A DNA stretch of 64,000 bases from CAVWCW01 sp963753615 (GCA_963753615.1 CAVWCW010000002.1:124001-188000), one strand, 5' to 3'. Counted from the first letter of the stretch, positions 1 through 11,360 are shown. Numbers and translations: made by a program. The notes: generated by a model from the sequence alone, not told the origin.

Positions 1-2124
<2,124 letters not shown>

Positions 2125-2126
2125 TC

Positions 2127-3578
2127 ATGGGTAAGCCCACTGGGTTCATGGAGTTCGCACGCCAGGATCGGCGTTACAAGCCGGCCGCCGACCGCGTGAA
2201 CCATTACCAGGAGTTCGTCATCCCCCTGTCCGACGTGGACGTTGGTACCCAAGGCGGGCGCTGCATGGACTGCGGCATCCCTTATTGCCACAACGGCTGC
2301 CCGGTCAACAATCTGATCCCGGACTGGAACGACCTGGTCTATCACCAGGACTGGCGCTCGGCCATAGAGGTGCTGCATTCCACCAACAACTTCCCGGAAT
2401 TTACCGGCCGCATCTGCCCGGCCCCTTGCGAGGCCGCCTGCACGCTGAACCTGGACGATGCCCCGGTCACCATCAAGACGATCGAGTGCAGCATTATCGA
2501 CAAGGCTTGGGAAGAGGGCTGGATTCAGCCCCAGGTGCCGGCCCAGCGCACGGGCAAGCGGGTGGCGGTGGTGGGGTCCGGTCCCGCCGGTCTCGCCTGC
2601 GCCCAGCAACTGGCCAGGGCCGGTCATGAGGTGACCCTGTTCGAGCGCCAGGACCGCATCGGCGGCCTGCTGCGCTACGGCATTCCGGACTTCAAGCTGA
2701 ATAAGGCGCTGATCGACCGCCGTATCGCCCAAATGCGGACCGAGGGCGTGGAGTTCCGCACCAATAGCCACATCGGCGTCGATATCCCGGCCGCGCGGTT
2801 GCGGGAAGAATACGACGCTTTGGTGCTCACTGGCGGTGCCGAGGAGTCGCGCGACCTGCCGGTGCCCGGCCGCGAGCTGGACGGGGTCCACTTCGCAATG
2901 GACTTCCTGCGCGCCAACTCCAAGGTAGTGCAAGGGGTGCCAGGGGCGGAGGCGCATTTGATTAGCGCCAAGGACAAAAACGTGGTCGTGATCGGCGGCG
3001 GCGATACCGGCTCCGACTGCATCGGAACCTCGAACCGCCACGGCGCCCGCAGCGTTACCCAGATCGAGATTCTGCCGCAGCCGCCGGAGACCGAAGACAA
3101 GGGCCTGACCTGGCCCTACTGGCCGAACCGTATGCGCACTTCCTCGTCCCAGGAAGAGGGATGCGAGCGCATGTGGAGTGTAGCCACCAAGGAGTTCATC
3201 GGCGAGAACGGCAAGCTCAAGGCGCTGCGCTGCGTAAAGGTGGAATGGAACCAGGACCCCGACGGGCGCTGGCAGATGAGCGAGGTGGCGGGCTCCGAGT
3301 TCAAGATCGAGGCTGAGCTGGCGACCCTGGCCATGGGGTTCGTGCACCCGGTGCATGCGGGCATGATCGAAGAGCTCGGGTTGACACTGGACGCCCGCGG
3401 GAATGTGAAAGGCGATACCGAAGGTGCAGACGCCTATAAGACCAGTATTGAAGGGGTCTTCGCCGCCGGGGACATCCGCCGCGGCCAGTCCCTGGTGGTC
3501 TGGGCCATCCGTGAAGGTCGCCAGTGCGCCCGTGCGGTGGACCAGTTTCTGGTGGGTTGCAGCGATTTACCTAGATAA
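2127..3578 (+). CDS. gltD: Glutamate synthase small subunit
   Basis: NADPH-oxidising beta subunit of GOGAT, 483 residues, the usual length. It passes electrons from NADPH through FAD and iron-sulfur clusters to GltB. The N-terminal ferredoxin-like region has C46, C49, C54, C58 and C97, C101, C105. A first dinucleotide fold (GSGPAG, about residue 150) binds FAD, and a second (VVVIGGGDTG, about residue 287) binds NADPH. The ATG lies two bases after the gltB stop, which supports coupled translation and fixes the start. The 134 bases before hemE hold an inverted repeat (3642-3648 with 3658-3664) but no T-tract. Confidence 0.97.
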   Translation: MGKPTGFMEFARQDRRYKPAADRVNHYQEFVIPLSDVDVGTQGGRCMDCGIPYCHNGCPVNNLIPDWNDLVYHQDWRSAIEVLHSTNNFPEFTGRICPAPCEAACTLNLDDAPVTIKTIECSIIDKAWEEGWIQPQVPAQRTGKRVAVVGSGPAGLACAQQLARAGHEVTLFERQDRIGGLLRYGIPDFKLNKALIDRRIAQMRTEGVEFRTNSHIGVDIPAARLREEYDALVLTGGAEESRDLPVPGRELDGVHFAMDFLRANSKVVQGVPGAEAHLISAKDKNVVVIGGGDTGSDCIGTSNRHGARSVTQIEILPQPPETEDKGLTWPYWPNRMRTSSSQEEGCERMWSVATKEFIGENGKLKALRCVKVEWNQDPDGRWQMSEVAGSEFKIEAELATLAMGFVHPVHAGMIEELGLTLDARGNVKGDTEGADAYKTSIEGVFAAGDIRRGQSLVVWAIREGRQCARAVDQFLVGCSDLPR

Positions 3579-3712
3579 GCGGTCAACTGCCAGCGCTTAG
3601 CTGGCTGTCGAGAAACCGCCGCCCGGAGGAATGGCCCGCGACGGTTGGTGCGCACCGCCAACCGGGCAGCAGCTCCGCTGCAAACGGCGGGCTGGCCAGC
3701 TGAGGAGAGAGG

Positions 3713-4783
3713 ATGAGCGTGACTGAACTCAAGAACGACCGTCTGCTGCGTGCCCTGCTGCGCCAGCCCGTGGATGCCACGCCGGTATGGATGATGCGCC
3801 AGGCCGGTCGCTATCTGCCGGAATACCGCGCCGCCCGGACTCGGGCCGGCAGCTTTATGCAGCTTTGTCAGAATCCCGAACTGGCCTGCGAGGTCACCCT
3901 TCAGCCGTTGGAGCGCTTTCCGCTGGATGCGGCCATCCTGTTCTCGGACATCCTCACCATCCCGGACGCCATGGGGCTGGGCCTGTACTTTACCGAAGGC
4001 GAGGGACCGGCCTTCGAGCGTCCGGTCCGCTCGGCGGCGGATGTGGATGCCATCGGAGTCCCCGACCCCGAGCAGGAACTCGGCTATGTGATGGATGCGG
4101 TGCGCACCATCCGCCGAGAACTCAATGGCCGGGTGCCACTGATCGGCTTTTCCGGCAGCCCATGGACCCTGGCCACCTACATGATCGAGGGGGGGACCAC
4201 CAAGAACTTCGCACGTTGCAAGGGCATGCTGTTCGACCAGCCCGCCCTGATGCGCCGGTTGCTCGAGAAGGTCGCCGACTCCGTCGCCAACTATCTCAAT
4301 GCCCAGGTAGCCGCCGGTGCCCAGGCGCTGATGATCTTCGATACCTGGGGAGGCGTGCTGACTCCGCGCGACTACGACGAGTTTTCGCTCGCCTATATGA
4401 CTCGGGTGGTCGAGCGGCTGCAGCGCGAGGCCGAGGGCCGCAGGGTTCCGGTGATCCTGTTTACCAAGGGCGGCAGCCAGTGGCTGGAACGCATGGCCGA
4501 CAGCGGCGCCGACGCCCTAGGCCTGGATTGGACCATCGAGCTGGCCGAGGCTCGGTCCCGAGTCGGGGATCGGGTGGCGCTGCAGGGAAATATGGACCCT
4601 TGCATCCTTTATGCCGCTCCTGAGCGCATCCGCGAGGAGGTGGCTACCCTGTTGGCAAGCTACGGGAGCGGCCCCGGGCACGTGTTCAACCTGGGGCACG
4701 GTATTCACCCCAATATCGACCCTGAGAACGCCAGCGCCATGATCGAAGCGGTGCACGAGTTGAGCGTTCCGTACCATCGCTGA
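3713..4783 (+). CDS. hemE: Uroporphyrinogen decarboxylase
   Basis: Converts uroporphyrinogen III to coproporphyrinogen III in haem and sirohaem-linked tetrapyrrole synthesis, in the cytoplasm. The protein has 356 residues, normal for the family. The signature PVWMMRQAGRYLPEYR is at residues 24-39 and carries the substrate-binding arginines; the GFSGSPWTLATYMIEGG segment and the C-terminal FNLGHGIHP motif are also present. The start is fixed by a GAGGAGAG ribosome-binding site just upstream. It follows gltD in the same direction after 134 bases and may be transcribed separately. Confidence 0.97.
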   Translation: MSVTELKNDRLLRALLRQPVDATPVWMMRQAGRYLPEYRAARTRAGSFMQLCQNPELACEVTLQPLERFPLDAAILFSDILTIPDAMGLGLYFTEGEGPAFERPVRSAADVDAIGVPDPEQELGYVMDAVRTIRRELNGRVPLIGFSGSPWTLATYMIEGGTTKNFARCKGMLFDQPALMRRLLEKVADSVANYLNAQVAAGAQALMIFDTWGGVLTPRDYDEFSLAYMTRVVERLQREAEGRRVPVILFTKGGSQWLERMADSGADALGLDWTIELAEARSRVGDRVALQGNMDPCILYAAPERIREEVATLLASYGSGPGHVFNLGHGIHPNIDPENASAMIEAVHELSVPYHR

Positions 4784-4820
4784 GCGAGGTCCGGGCGCCG
4801 GGCCGCGAAATAGAACGTCC

Positions 4821-5516
4821 ATGCCTCTGCGCGGCGACATTTCCCTCATCACCCTGGATCTCGACGACACGCTCTGGCCCTGTGAGCCGGTGATCCTGGC
4901 GGCCGAGCGGGAGCTGTATCAATGGCTGGAGCGGCGCACCCCGCGTCTGGCCCTGGCACACGACACGGTCAGCCTGCGCGAGCACCGCCGCCGCCTGAGT
5001 CGGGAGCGCCCCGAGATCGCGCACGATATCACTGCGCTGCGCCAGCAATCCCTGCAGGAGCTGCTGGAGGATTTCCAGTATCCCGGCCACCTGGCGGCCC
5101 AGGCCATGGACCTGTTTCTGGAGGTGCGCAATCGGGTCGAGCCCTATGCGGAGGTGCCCCGGGTGCTTAGGCGCCTTGGCGAAAGCTACACCCTGGTGGC
5201 CACCACCAACGGCAATGCGGAGGTCGAGCGCACCCCGCTGCGGGGCCTTTTCCACTGCACCATCAACGCGGCCCAGGCCGGGGCGCCGAAGCCGGCGCCG
5301 AACCTGTTCCTCAAAGCCCTCGATTGGGCTGGGGTTGAGCCGGCTCAGGCCTTGCACTTGGGCGACGATCCCCGGCTGGATATCGAGCCCGCCCAGGGTA
5401 TCGGCATGCAAGCGGTCTGGGTCAACCGCAATCGCCATGACTGGCCCCCGGGCCAGCGCCCGGCTGAGCATGCGGTAACGAACCTGGAAGAGTTCGTCGA
5501 ATGGCTGCGGGTTTGA
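4821..5516 (+). CDS. HAD-superfamily phosphatase, YigB-like
   Basis: Cytoplasmic HAD subfamily IA hydrolase of 231 residues. The nucleophile motif DLDDT is at residues 13-17 (D13 nucleophile, D15 acid/base). Motif II is the ATTNGN segment, the motif III lysine lies in GAPKPAPNLF, and motif IV is GDDPRLD. Overall pattern and opening (LDLDDTLWPCEPVI) resemble E. coli YigB, a flavin-pathway phosphatase, but substrate cannot be read from sequence. It lies 37 bases after hemE on the same strand, so cotranscription is plausible. Confidence 0.85.
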   Translation: MPLRGDISLITLDLDDTLWPCEPVILAAERELYQWLERRTPRLALAHDTVSLREHRRRLSRERPEIAHDITALRQQSLQELLEDFQYPGHLAAQAMDLFLEVRNRVEPYAEVPRVLRRLGESYTLVATTNGNAEVERTPLRGLFHCTINAAQAGAPKPAPNLFLKALDWAGVEPAQALHLGDDPRLDIEPAQGIGMQAVWVNRNRHDWPPGQRPAEHAVTNLEEFVEWLRV

Positions 5517-5660
5517 GTCCGGCCTTGGGCGGTCTCGCAAAGGGGCTGAGCTTTGTTTTGCTCGGTGCCGGCGACCTCCCTAACCCGTCGTTGGGCGGTA
5601 TTTACCGGGTTTCGGCATTTTTCGGAAGTAGGCGGCCCGCCTTTCCGATGAAGACCGCGG

Positions 5661-6578
5661 CTAGTTAGAAATCGGCGCCTCGCGCTCGTCACCGAGGCTG
5701 ACCGGGTCCTTGTGAATCAACACCTCTGCGACTGGGATCAGGGCGCGAATGGCAGCATCCACCTGATCGCCGATTCGGTGGGCACTGAGCAGGTCGAGCC
5801 CGTCGTCCAGTTCCAAATGCAGCTGTATGAAGGTCACTTGGCCGGAGCGACGGGTACGGAGCTCGTGCACGCCTCGCACCTCGGGGTTCGCCAGCGCTGT
5901 GGCGCGGATGCGCTGCTGGAGCTCTTCCGGCAATTCCCGGTCCATCAACAGCTCGAAGGCCTCGCCGCCGATGCGCCAGGCGCTGTAGACGATATAGCCG
6001 GCAATGCCTAAGGCGAACGCCGGGTCCAGGCCGGGCCAGCCTAAATGCGCCAGCGCCAACGCCAGGAGGATGGTCGCATTGGTCAGCAGGTCGGTGGCAT
6101 AGTGGAGAGAATCGGCGCGGATCGCGGTGGAGCCGGTACGGCGGATCACATGACGCTGCACCGCCAGCAGCCCCAGGGTGGCGGCAATGGCGAACAGCAT
6201 GACCGCTATGCCGACCCCGATGTGCTCCAGGGGACGCGGATGCAGCAGGCGGTCAACGGCGTGTAGGATCAGGAACAGGGCCGAGCCCGCGATAAACGTG
6301 GCCTGTGCCAGGCCCGCCAAGGCCTCAGCCTTGCCGTGGCCGAAACGATGCTCGGCATCCGCCGGCTTCAGGGAATAACGCACCGCAAACAGATTGAGCA
6401 GCGAAGCGGCGACGTCCATCAGCGAGTCCACCAGCGAGGCCAGAAGACTCACCGACCCTGTCAGCAGCCAGGCCCCGAGTTTGCCTAGGATCAGCACGCT
6501 GGCGGTGAGCACCGAGGCGGAGGTCGCGAGGCGCAACAGGCGGGCTGTCTCGGCGCTCCTGCTGGTGCTGGACATCAT
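5661..6578 (-). CDS. fieF: Cation diffusion facilitator family transporter, FieF-like
   Basis: Inner-membrane proton-coupled exporter of divalent cations (Zn/Fe/Cd in E. coli FieF). The 305 residues contain the six-helix CDF membrane domain followed by a cytoplasmic ferredoxin-like domain ending around HKDPVS. The transport-site residues are visible as D51 and D55 (DSLMD) and H158 and D162 (HYATD), the same D-D-H-D arrangement as FieF. The FGHGKAE loop is conserved. The gene starts with two adjacent ATG codons. It is alone on its strand, converging with the HAD gene. Metal specificity is inferred from overall similarity. Confidence 0.9.
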   Translation of the reverse strand: MMSSTSRSAETARLLRLATSASVLTASVLILGKLGAWLLTGSVSLLASLVDSLMDVAASLLNLFAVRYSLKPADAEHRFGHGKAEALAGLAQATFIAGSALFLILHAVDRLLHPRPLEHIGVGIAVMLFAIAATLGLLAVQRHVIRRTGSTAIRADSLHYATDLLTNATILLALALAHLGWPGLDPAFALGIAGYIVYSAWRIGGEAFELLMDRELPEELQQRIRATALANPEVRGVHELRTRRSGQVTFIQLHLELDDGLDLLSAHRIGDQVDAAIRALIPVAEVLIHKDPVSLGDEREAPISN

Positions 6579-6653
6579 GCGGCGCTCCGGGCGGTTGCGA
6601 GGTTTCGGGTAATGCTCGCTCAGCCGCGGTCGGAATGCCAGGGTAGAAAGGGG

Positions 6654-6932
6654 TTAGCCCGGATTGTAGGCCCCTACCGGGTACTGACCCCGAAAGTCGA
6701 GGCCGAGCACCTTGGGCACGCCGTTACGAAAACTGCCACCGGGGTGGCTGACGAACCGAGGGTTGGTTGCTCGCTGCCGGGTCTGCCGCGGCTGGTAGGT
6801 TCCGGCCGCATACCCATTCGGCAGGGAAATCTGGGGGCGGCGCCCGCGCAGATGGCTGGCGAGGGTGATTTCCAGTTGCCATCCGGCCAGGTGCTGTCCG
6901 ACCATTCCATCGATTTTGTGGGCGTACGACAT
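6654..6932 (-). CDS. Possible small hypothetical protein (92 aa)
   Basis: An open frame on the minus strand, beginning at the ATG near 6932 in an otherwise gene-free stretch (6579-7224). The product would be basic, with no signal peptide, membrane segment or recognised domain. The purine-rich GAGGA upstream is rather far from the ATG, and another frame on the same strand is also open. I include it only because it fills a gap and its composition is not obviously random; it may be a chance frame. Confidence 0.25.
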   Translation of the reverse strand: MSYAHKIDGMVGQHLAGWQLEITLASHLRGRRPQISLPNGYAAGTYQPRQTRQRATNPRFVSHPGGSFRNGVPKVLGLDFRGQYPVGAYNPG

Positions 6933-7115
6933 GGGTGCTCGCGCTATCCTCGGGGCTGTTTGTATTTTTAGTATAACAGCAATCACTAATATAGCAACTT
7001 GGTATTGGCCTCGCCGGGTACCACGCGCCTCGTTCGGCGCAACCGGGTCCCCGCTTCCCCGGCTCTTGCTTGGATGGCGGGTCTTGCCCGGCTGTTGCTC
7101 CCGGCGCCGCGACTC

Positions 7116-7209
7116 CCCTAAAAAGACGCTGAAAAAAGCCCTCCCTGGCTTTTTGCAGGGCATCCTGCCCTGCGCGGGAAACGCTATAAATCAGCGCATC
7201 TCTGAATAG
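7116..7209. repeat. Dispersed extragenic hairpin repeat, copy 1
   Basis: Two adjacent hairpins in intergenic DNA. The first has AAAAAGCC (7133-7140) pairing with GGCTTTTT (7147-7154) around the loop CTCCCT. The second has GCAGGGCA (7155-7162) pairing with TGCCCTGC (7166-7173). The first resembles a two-way intrinsic terminator and could end the leftward transcript from the gene at 7225-8043. A related, inverted copy lies at about 58325-58380, and a weaker relative at 61290-61340. Confidence 0.6.
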
Positions 7210-7224
7210 GCCGTGTTGCAGCGG

Positions 7225-8043
7225 TCAGCTACCCGCCTCCGATGCCTCGGCGATCGGGTTTTCCAGTCGGCCAATACCTTCTATGCGAACCTCCACGCGG
7301 TCTCCGGCGGCGAGGAATACCGGCGGTTGGCGGGCGAAGCCGACTCCCGGTGGGGTGCCGGTGAGGATCAGGGTGCCGGGCAGCAGGGTGGTGTCCTGGC
7401 TCAATCGGCTGATCAGCTCAGCCACCGGAAAGATCATGTCGGCGCTGTTGCCCGCCTGCATCAGCCGGCCATTGAGCCGGCACTCGATGCCCAGTCGCTG
7501 GGGATTCGGCACCTCGTCGGCAGTTACCAGGGCCGGTCCCAAGGGGCAGAAGCTGTCGAAGCTTTTTCCCCGCACCCATTGGCCGCCCCCGCCCCGCTTT
7601 TGCCAGCGTCGGGCCGAGACGTCGTTGGCGCAGCTGTACCCCAACACCTGGTCCAGGGCGCGTTCCACCGGTACATTGCGGCAGCGCCGGCCGATGACCA
7701 CGGCCAACTCGGCCTCGTAGTCCACTTCCGGCCCGTTATTGCAGCAGGCCGGCAACAAGATGGGCTCTCCGGGGTGGGTCAGGGCGCTGGTGGGCTTCAT
7801 GAAAATCACCGGCTGTTCCGGTATCGGAGCCCCGGTCTCAGCCGCATGGGCCCGATAGTTGAGCCCGATGCAAAAGATATTTACTGGGTCGAGGGGGGCC
7901 AGCAAGTGTGCGATGGGCAACACCTCGCCGCTTGGGCGCAGACCGGTGTAGAGTCCGCCTTCCAGTACCTCGGCGTTGTCTGGGTCCAGCCGACGGCCGT
8001 AACGAATGTCTTGCTGAGAATCGGTAAAGCGGATGATCTGCAT
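7225..8043 (-). CDS. Fumarylacetoacetate hydrolase family protein
   Basis: Cytoplasmic FAH-superfamily enzyme of 272 residues. Members are Mg-dependent C-C hydrolases, isomerases or decarboxylases acting on 2-oxo acids, for example acylpyruvases and oxaloacetate decarboxylases. Visible family motifs are CIGLNYRAHAAE, FMKP, the acidic metal-binding stretch VDYEAELAVVIG, the GYSCANDVSAR segment, the KSFDSFCPLGPALVT core, and the C-terminal LTGTPPGVG with GDRVEVRIEGIG. No catabolic cluster surrounds it, so the substrate is unknown; oxaloacetate or acylpyruvate is typical for stand-alone members. Confidence 0.85.
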   Translation of the reverse strand: MQIIRFTDSQQDIRYGRRLDPDNAEVLEGGLYTGLRPSGEVLPIAHLLAPLDPVNIFCIGLNYRAHAAETGAPIPEQPVIFMKPTSALTHPGEPILLPACCNNGPEVDYEAELAVVIGRRCRNVPVERALDQVLGYSCANDVSARRWQKRGGGGQWVRGKSFDSFCPLGPALVTADEVPNPQRLGIECRLNGRLMQAGNSADMIFPVAELISRLSQDTTLLPGTLILTGTPPGVGFARQPPVFLAAGDRVEVRIEGIGRLENPIAEASEAGS

Positions 8044-8171
8044 GGTCGGGCCGGCCTTGTGTTGAGCGATGCCGGGACTCTAACAGAAGACTGCGCCCTG
8101 TTGCGGTTCGGGTCCGCCCAAAAGCTCATTGAAATAATTTATGCGCGCAGGTTGAGACCGCTCTGTAAGGC

Positions 8172-8284
8172 TGCCAATTGATCCAGCTCAATACCTTATA
8201 TATTCAGCAACAACCCCAGTTCCCGGTTCTGACGCCTACCGAGGATGCCAATTGATCCGGCATGATCTAATATATCTATTAGAT
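8172..8284. promoter_or_regulatory. Direct repeats and palindrome upstream of aprBA
   Basis: The 13-base sequence TGCCAATTGATCC occurs twice, at 8172-8184 and 8246-8258, with starts exactly 74 bases apart. Immediately downstream is a perfect inverted repeat, ATCTAATA (8265-8272) / TATC / TATTAGAT (8277-8284). A TATAAT hexamer at 8345-8350 is a candidate -10 element. The region 8044-8651 is much more AT-rich than its neighbours and contains no convincing gene. The layout fits a regulated promoter for aprBA; the regulator is not identifiable. Confidence 0.5.
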
Positions 8285-8651
8285 TCAATGCGTTATTTAT
8301 ACATTGCCCATATCGGGACAGGGATTGCCCGTGAAGTAGGACGTTATAATAAACCGATTTTATGGCAATGGTGGGAAAAACTGTTTGGCACTTTTTTCGA
8401 CAAATCTATATGTTTGGGCACCCTAATTCCTCCCCGAATGTTTCGGGAGCGGTGCAGGCACCCCCTGCGGAGCGGCACCGATCGGTTCTGGCAGGTTCCC
8501 CGGGGGCTCCAGACCAAGTGTAAAAAGCCGAAGCAGGTGAAGGAAAGAGCCGGGCCGCGCTGCGCCCGGGTAGTGACTCGAGAGTTGCCGCCGGCGACTT
8601 GGCGGTGGCTACACAACGCTGCAGTGTCAACCATTTAGGAGACTAAGCACC

Positions 8652-9125
8652 ATGCCTACTTTTGTGCGTACTGACAAGTGCGATGGCTGTAAGGGCCAGG
8701 ACAAGACCGCGTGCATGTACATTTGCCCGCACGACCTGATGAAGCTGGACAAGGACGGTTCCGAGACCGGCCATGCCATGAAGTCCTACAATCAGGAGCC
8801 CGAGCAGTGCTGGGAGTGCTACTCCTGCATCAAGATCTGCCCGCAGCAGGCCATTGAGGCCCGTCCCTACGCCGACATCGTACCTCTGGGCGCCTCCGTG
8901 CAGCCCCTGCGCGGCACGGATTCCATCATGTGGACCATCAAGTTCCGCAACGGCACCATGAAGCGCTTCAAGTTCCCGATCCGCACCACCCCGGAAGGCT
9001 CAATCGATCCGTACGGCGGCAAGCCGGCTGCCGACATGGCTAAGATCTCCGACCCCGGCTTCTTTAACCACAATGAGCAGAAAGGTTACCGCGTTGGTGA
9101 TCCCAGCGAGCTGATCAACAAGTGA
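8652..9125 (+). CDS. aprB: Adenylylsulfate reductase beta subunit
   Basis: Ferredoxin-like subunit of dissimilatory APS reductase; relays two electrons between the FAD of AprA and the membrane electron-transfer partner. The 157 residues include two 4Fe-4S sites, C10/C13/C21/C25 and C53/C56/C59/C63, with the long CxxC-x7-CxxxC spacing typical of AprB. They are followed by the beta-sheet segment and the extended tail that wraps AprA. Start is supported by TAGGAGACTAAGCACC before the ATG. aprA follows after 53 bases. In a sulfur oxidiser the pair runs toward APS (sulfite plus AMP). Confidence 0.97.
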   Translation: MPTFVRTDKCDGCKGQDKTACMYICPHDLMKLDKDGSETGHAMKSYNQEPEQCWECYSCIKICPQQAIEARPYADIVPLGASVQPLRGTDSIMWTIKFRNGTMKRFKFPIRTTPEGSIDPYGGKPAADMAKISDPGFFNHNEQKGYRVGDPSELINK

Positions 9126-9178
9126 GTTGAATCTGTTTCGGAATCCGAAGATTTTTTTGAGTTTGCGAGGTAAATAGA

Positions 9179-11167
9179 ATGGCCGGAGAATTTGGAAACC
9201 CCGAAGTCATCCAGGAAGAGGTTGACATCCTTTTGATCGGTGGCGGTATGGCTTGCTGTGGTGCTGCGTATGAGATCGGTCCCTGGTTGGATGCGGCCGG
9301 TGGCGACATCAAGGTCAAGATGGTCGACAAGGCCGCCGTGGATCGTTCCGGGGCTGTTGCTCAGGGTCTGTCCGCTATTAACACCTACATCGGCAGCGAG
9401 CAGGATCCCGCCGATTACGCCCGCATGGTCTCCAACGACCTGATGGGTATCACCCGTGACGATCTGGCCTACGACCTGGGCCGCCACGTTGACGAGTCGG
9501 TGCATCTGTTCGAGGAGTGGGGCCTGCCGATCTGGAAGACCGACGAGAATGGCGAGCGGCACGATGGCTCCAAGGGTCTGGCCGCGCTGAAGGATGGCGG
9601 CAAGCCGGTGCGTTCCGGTAAGTGGCAGATCATGATCAACGGCGAATCCTACAAGTGGATCGTGGCCGAGGCCGCCAAGAAGGCCCTGGGTTCCGACCGC
9701 ATTCAGGAGCGTGTGTTCATCGTCAAGCTGGTAAACGACAAGAACCACCCGAACCGCATCGCCGGCGCCGTCGGTTTCTCCACTCGTGAGCACCAGCTGT
9801 TCGTCTACAAGGCCAAGGCCATTCTTCTTGCCGCCGGTGGCTGCGTTAACATCTTCCGTCCCCGCTCCGTCGGTGAAGGCCAGGGTCGTGCCTGGTACCC
9901 GGTATGGAATGCCGGTTCCACCTACACCATGGCTGCCGAGGCCGGTGCTGAGCTGACCCTGATGGAAAACCGCTTCGTACCGACCCGTTTTAAAGACGGT
10001 TACGGTCCGGTCGGCGCTTGGTTCCTGCTGTTCAAGTCTCAGGCCACCAACGCCTTCGGCGAAACCTACATGACCCGCAACAAGGATATGCTGGACGACT
10101 ATCCTCCTTACGGTCAGGCTGCGGTTCCGGCTTCCTGCCTGCGCAACCACCTGATGCTGAAGGAAATGAAGGAAGGCCGCGGCCCCATCTGGATGGACAC
10201 CGTGACCGCTCTGGGCAAGCTGCGCGAGTCCCTGTCTCCACGTGAGGTGAAGCACCTCGAAGCCGAAGCCTGGGAAGACTTCCTGGATATGTGTATCGGC
10301 CAGTGCGGCATCTGGGCCGGTGAGAACATCGAGCCGGAGAAGAAGAACTCCGAGCTGATGCCTACCGAACCCTACCTGCTGGGCTCCCACTCCGGTTGCT
10401 GCGGTATCTGGACCTCCGGTCCCGAGGATGTAGGCGCTCCCACCGAGGAGACCATGGACGGTGTGCCCGAGCATCTGCCCTCCGGCTGGAACTGGGGTTA
10501 CCGTGGTATGACGACCGTTTCCGGTCTCTTCACCGCCGGCGACGGCGTTGGCGCTTCCGGCCACAAGTTCTCCTCCGGCTCCCACGCCGAGGGTCGTTTG
10601 GCCGCCAAGGCGATGGTTAAGTATGTCCTGGACAACAAGGACCACAAGCCTGAGTTGGACACCGACGTGGATACCCTGATCGAAGAGATCTACCGTCCGG
10701 TCCGTAACTTCCTCGAGCACAAGGACTACACTACCGCGATCGATGTGAACCCCCATTACATCACCCCGCGGATGCTTCAATTCCGTCTGCAGAAGGCTAT
10801 GGACGAGTATGTGGCCGGTGTTGCCACCTACTACACTACCAATGCCAATATGCTGGAAGTTGCCGAAGGCAAGCTGAACGATCTGAAGGAAGACGCGCTG
10901 AAAATGCGCGCCAAAGACCTCCACGAGCTGCTGCGTGCCTGGGAGAACTACCACCGCATTCTGACCGCTGAAGCTCACATGAAGCACATCCAGTTCCGTG
11001 AGGAGTCTCGTTATCCCGGTTTCTACTACCGGGCTGACAAGAACTTCGTGGACGAAGAGAACTGGCATTGCTTCGTGAACTCCATCTACGACAAAGAGAC
11101 CAAGACCTTCAAGTGCTTTAAACGCGCACACGTCGATCTGGTCGACAAGTCCAAGCTGTTCAAGTAA
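9179..11167 (+). CDS. aprA: Adenylylsulfate reductase alpha subunit
   Basis: FAD-containing catalytic subunit of APS reductase, cytoplasmic, 662 residues. The N-terminal FAD fold (LLIGGGMACCGAA, about residues 19-31), the VDRSGAVAQGLSAINTYIG segment that contacts FAD, and the C-terminal SGLFTAGDGVGASGHKFSSG flavin-binding loop are all visible, in the succinate dehydrogenase/fumarate reductase fold. It forms an alpha-beta heterodimer with AprB. Codon choice in aprBA is strongly biased (for example CTG and AAG nearly throughout), which fits very high expression. A strong terminator follows directly. No aprM membrane anchor is seen; qmo/hdr genes nearby likely fill that role. Confidence 0.98.
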   Translation: MAGEFGNPEVIQEEVDILLIGGGMACCGAAYEIGPWLDAAGGDIKVKMVDKAAVDRSGAVAQGLSAINTYIGSEQDPADYARMVSNDLMGITRDDLAYDLGRHVDESVHLFEEWGLPIWKTDENGERHDGSKGLAALKDGGKPVRSGKWQIMINGESYKWIVAEAAKKALGSDRIQERVFIVKLVNDKNHPNRIAGAVGFSTREHQLFVYKAKAILLAAGGCVNIFRPRSVGEGQGRAWYPVWNAGSTYTMAAEAGAELTLMENRFVPTRFKDGYGPVGAWFLLFKSQATNAFGETYMTRNKDMLDDYPPYGQAAVPASCLRNHLMLKEMKEGRGPIWMDTVTALGKLRESLSPREVKHLEAEAWEDFLDMCIGQCGIWAGENIEPEKKNSELMPTEPYLLGSHSGCCGIWTSGPEDVGAPTEETMDGVPEHLPSGWNWGYRGMTTVSGLFTAGDGVGASGHKFSSGSHAEGRLAAKAMVKYVLDNKDHKPELDTDVDTLIEEIYRPVRNFLEHKDYTTAIDVNPHYITPRMLQFRLQKAMDEYVAGVATYYTTNANMLEVAEGKLNDLKEDALKMRAKDLHELLRAWENYHRILTAEAHMKHIQFREESRYPGFYYRADKNFVDEENWHCFVNSIYDKETKTFKCFKRAHVDLVDKSKLFK

Positions 11168-11194
11168 GCCGAACAGCCTGATGGCGTGAAGAAG

Positions 11195-11227
11195 TCCGGG
11201 CACCCTTATGGGTGCCCGGATTTTTCT
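11195..11227 (+). terminator. Intrinsic terminator of aprBA
   Basis: A perfect 11-base-pair stem, 11195-11205 pairing with 11210-11220, with a TTAT loop and followed by a T-rich run to 11227. It lies 28 bases after the aprA stop and separates aprBA from the downstream YkgJ-type gene. Confidence 0.93.
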
Positions 11228-11360
11228 TATTTGGAAACCGGGTACCGCGGTCCCATTTCCCTGTCTATACCCGATTTTTATGGCCTGTTCTCGGTTGCTT
11301 TGGCGTACCAGCCGGCCAGCTGTACCCCTACACAGGCGACATGCTTACGCGGAGGCTCTG

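Noticed and set aside
3642..3664. Hairpin between gltD and hemE considered as terminator
   Set aside because: A good stem exists but no T-tract follows on either strand.
8324..8350. TTGCCC as -35 partner for the TATAAT upstream of aprB
   Set aside because: The spacing is about 15 bases, too short for a confident promoter call, so only the -10 is mentioned.
9086..11203. 705-codon minus-strand frame opposite aprA
   Set aside because: Complement of aprA, whose very biased codon use removes stops from the antisense frame; no domain or ribosome-binding site.
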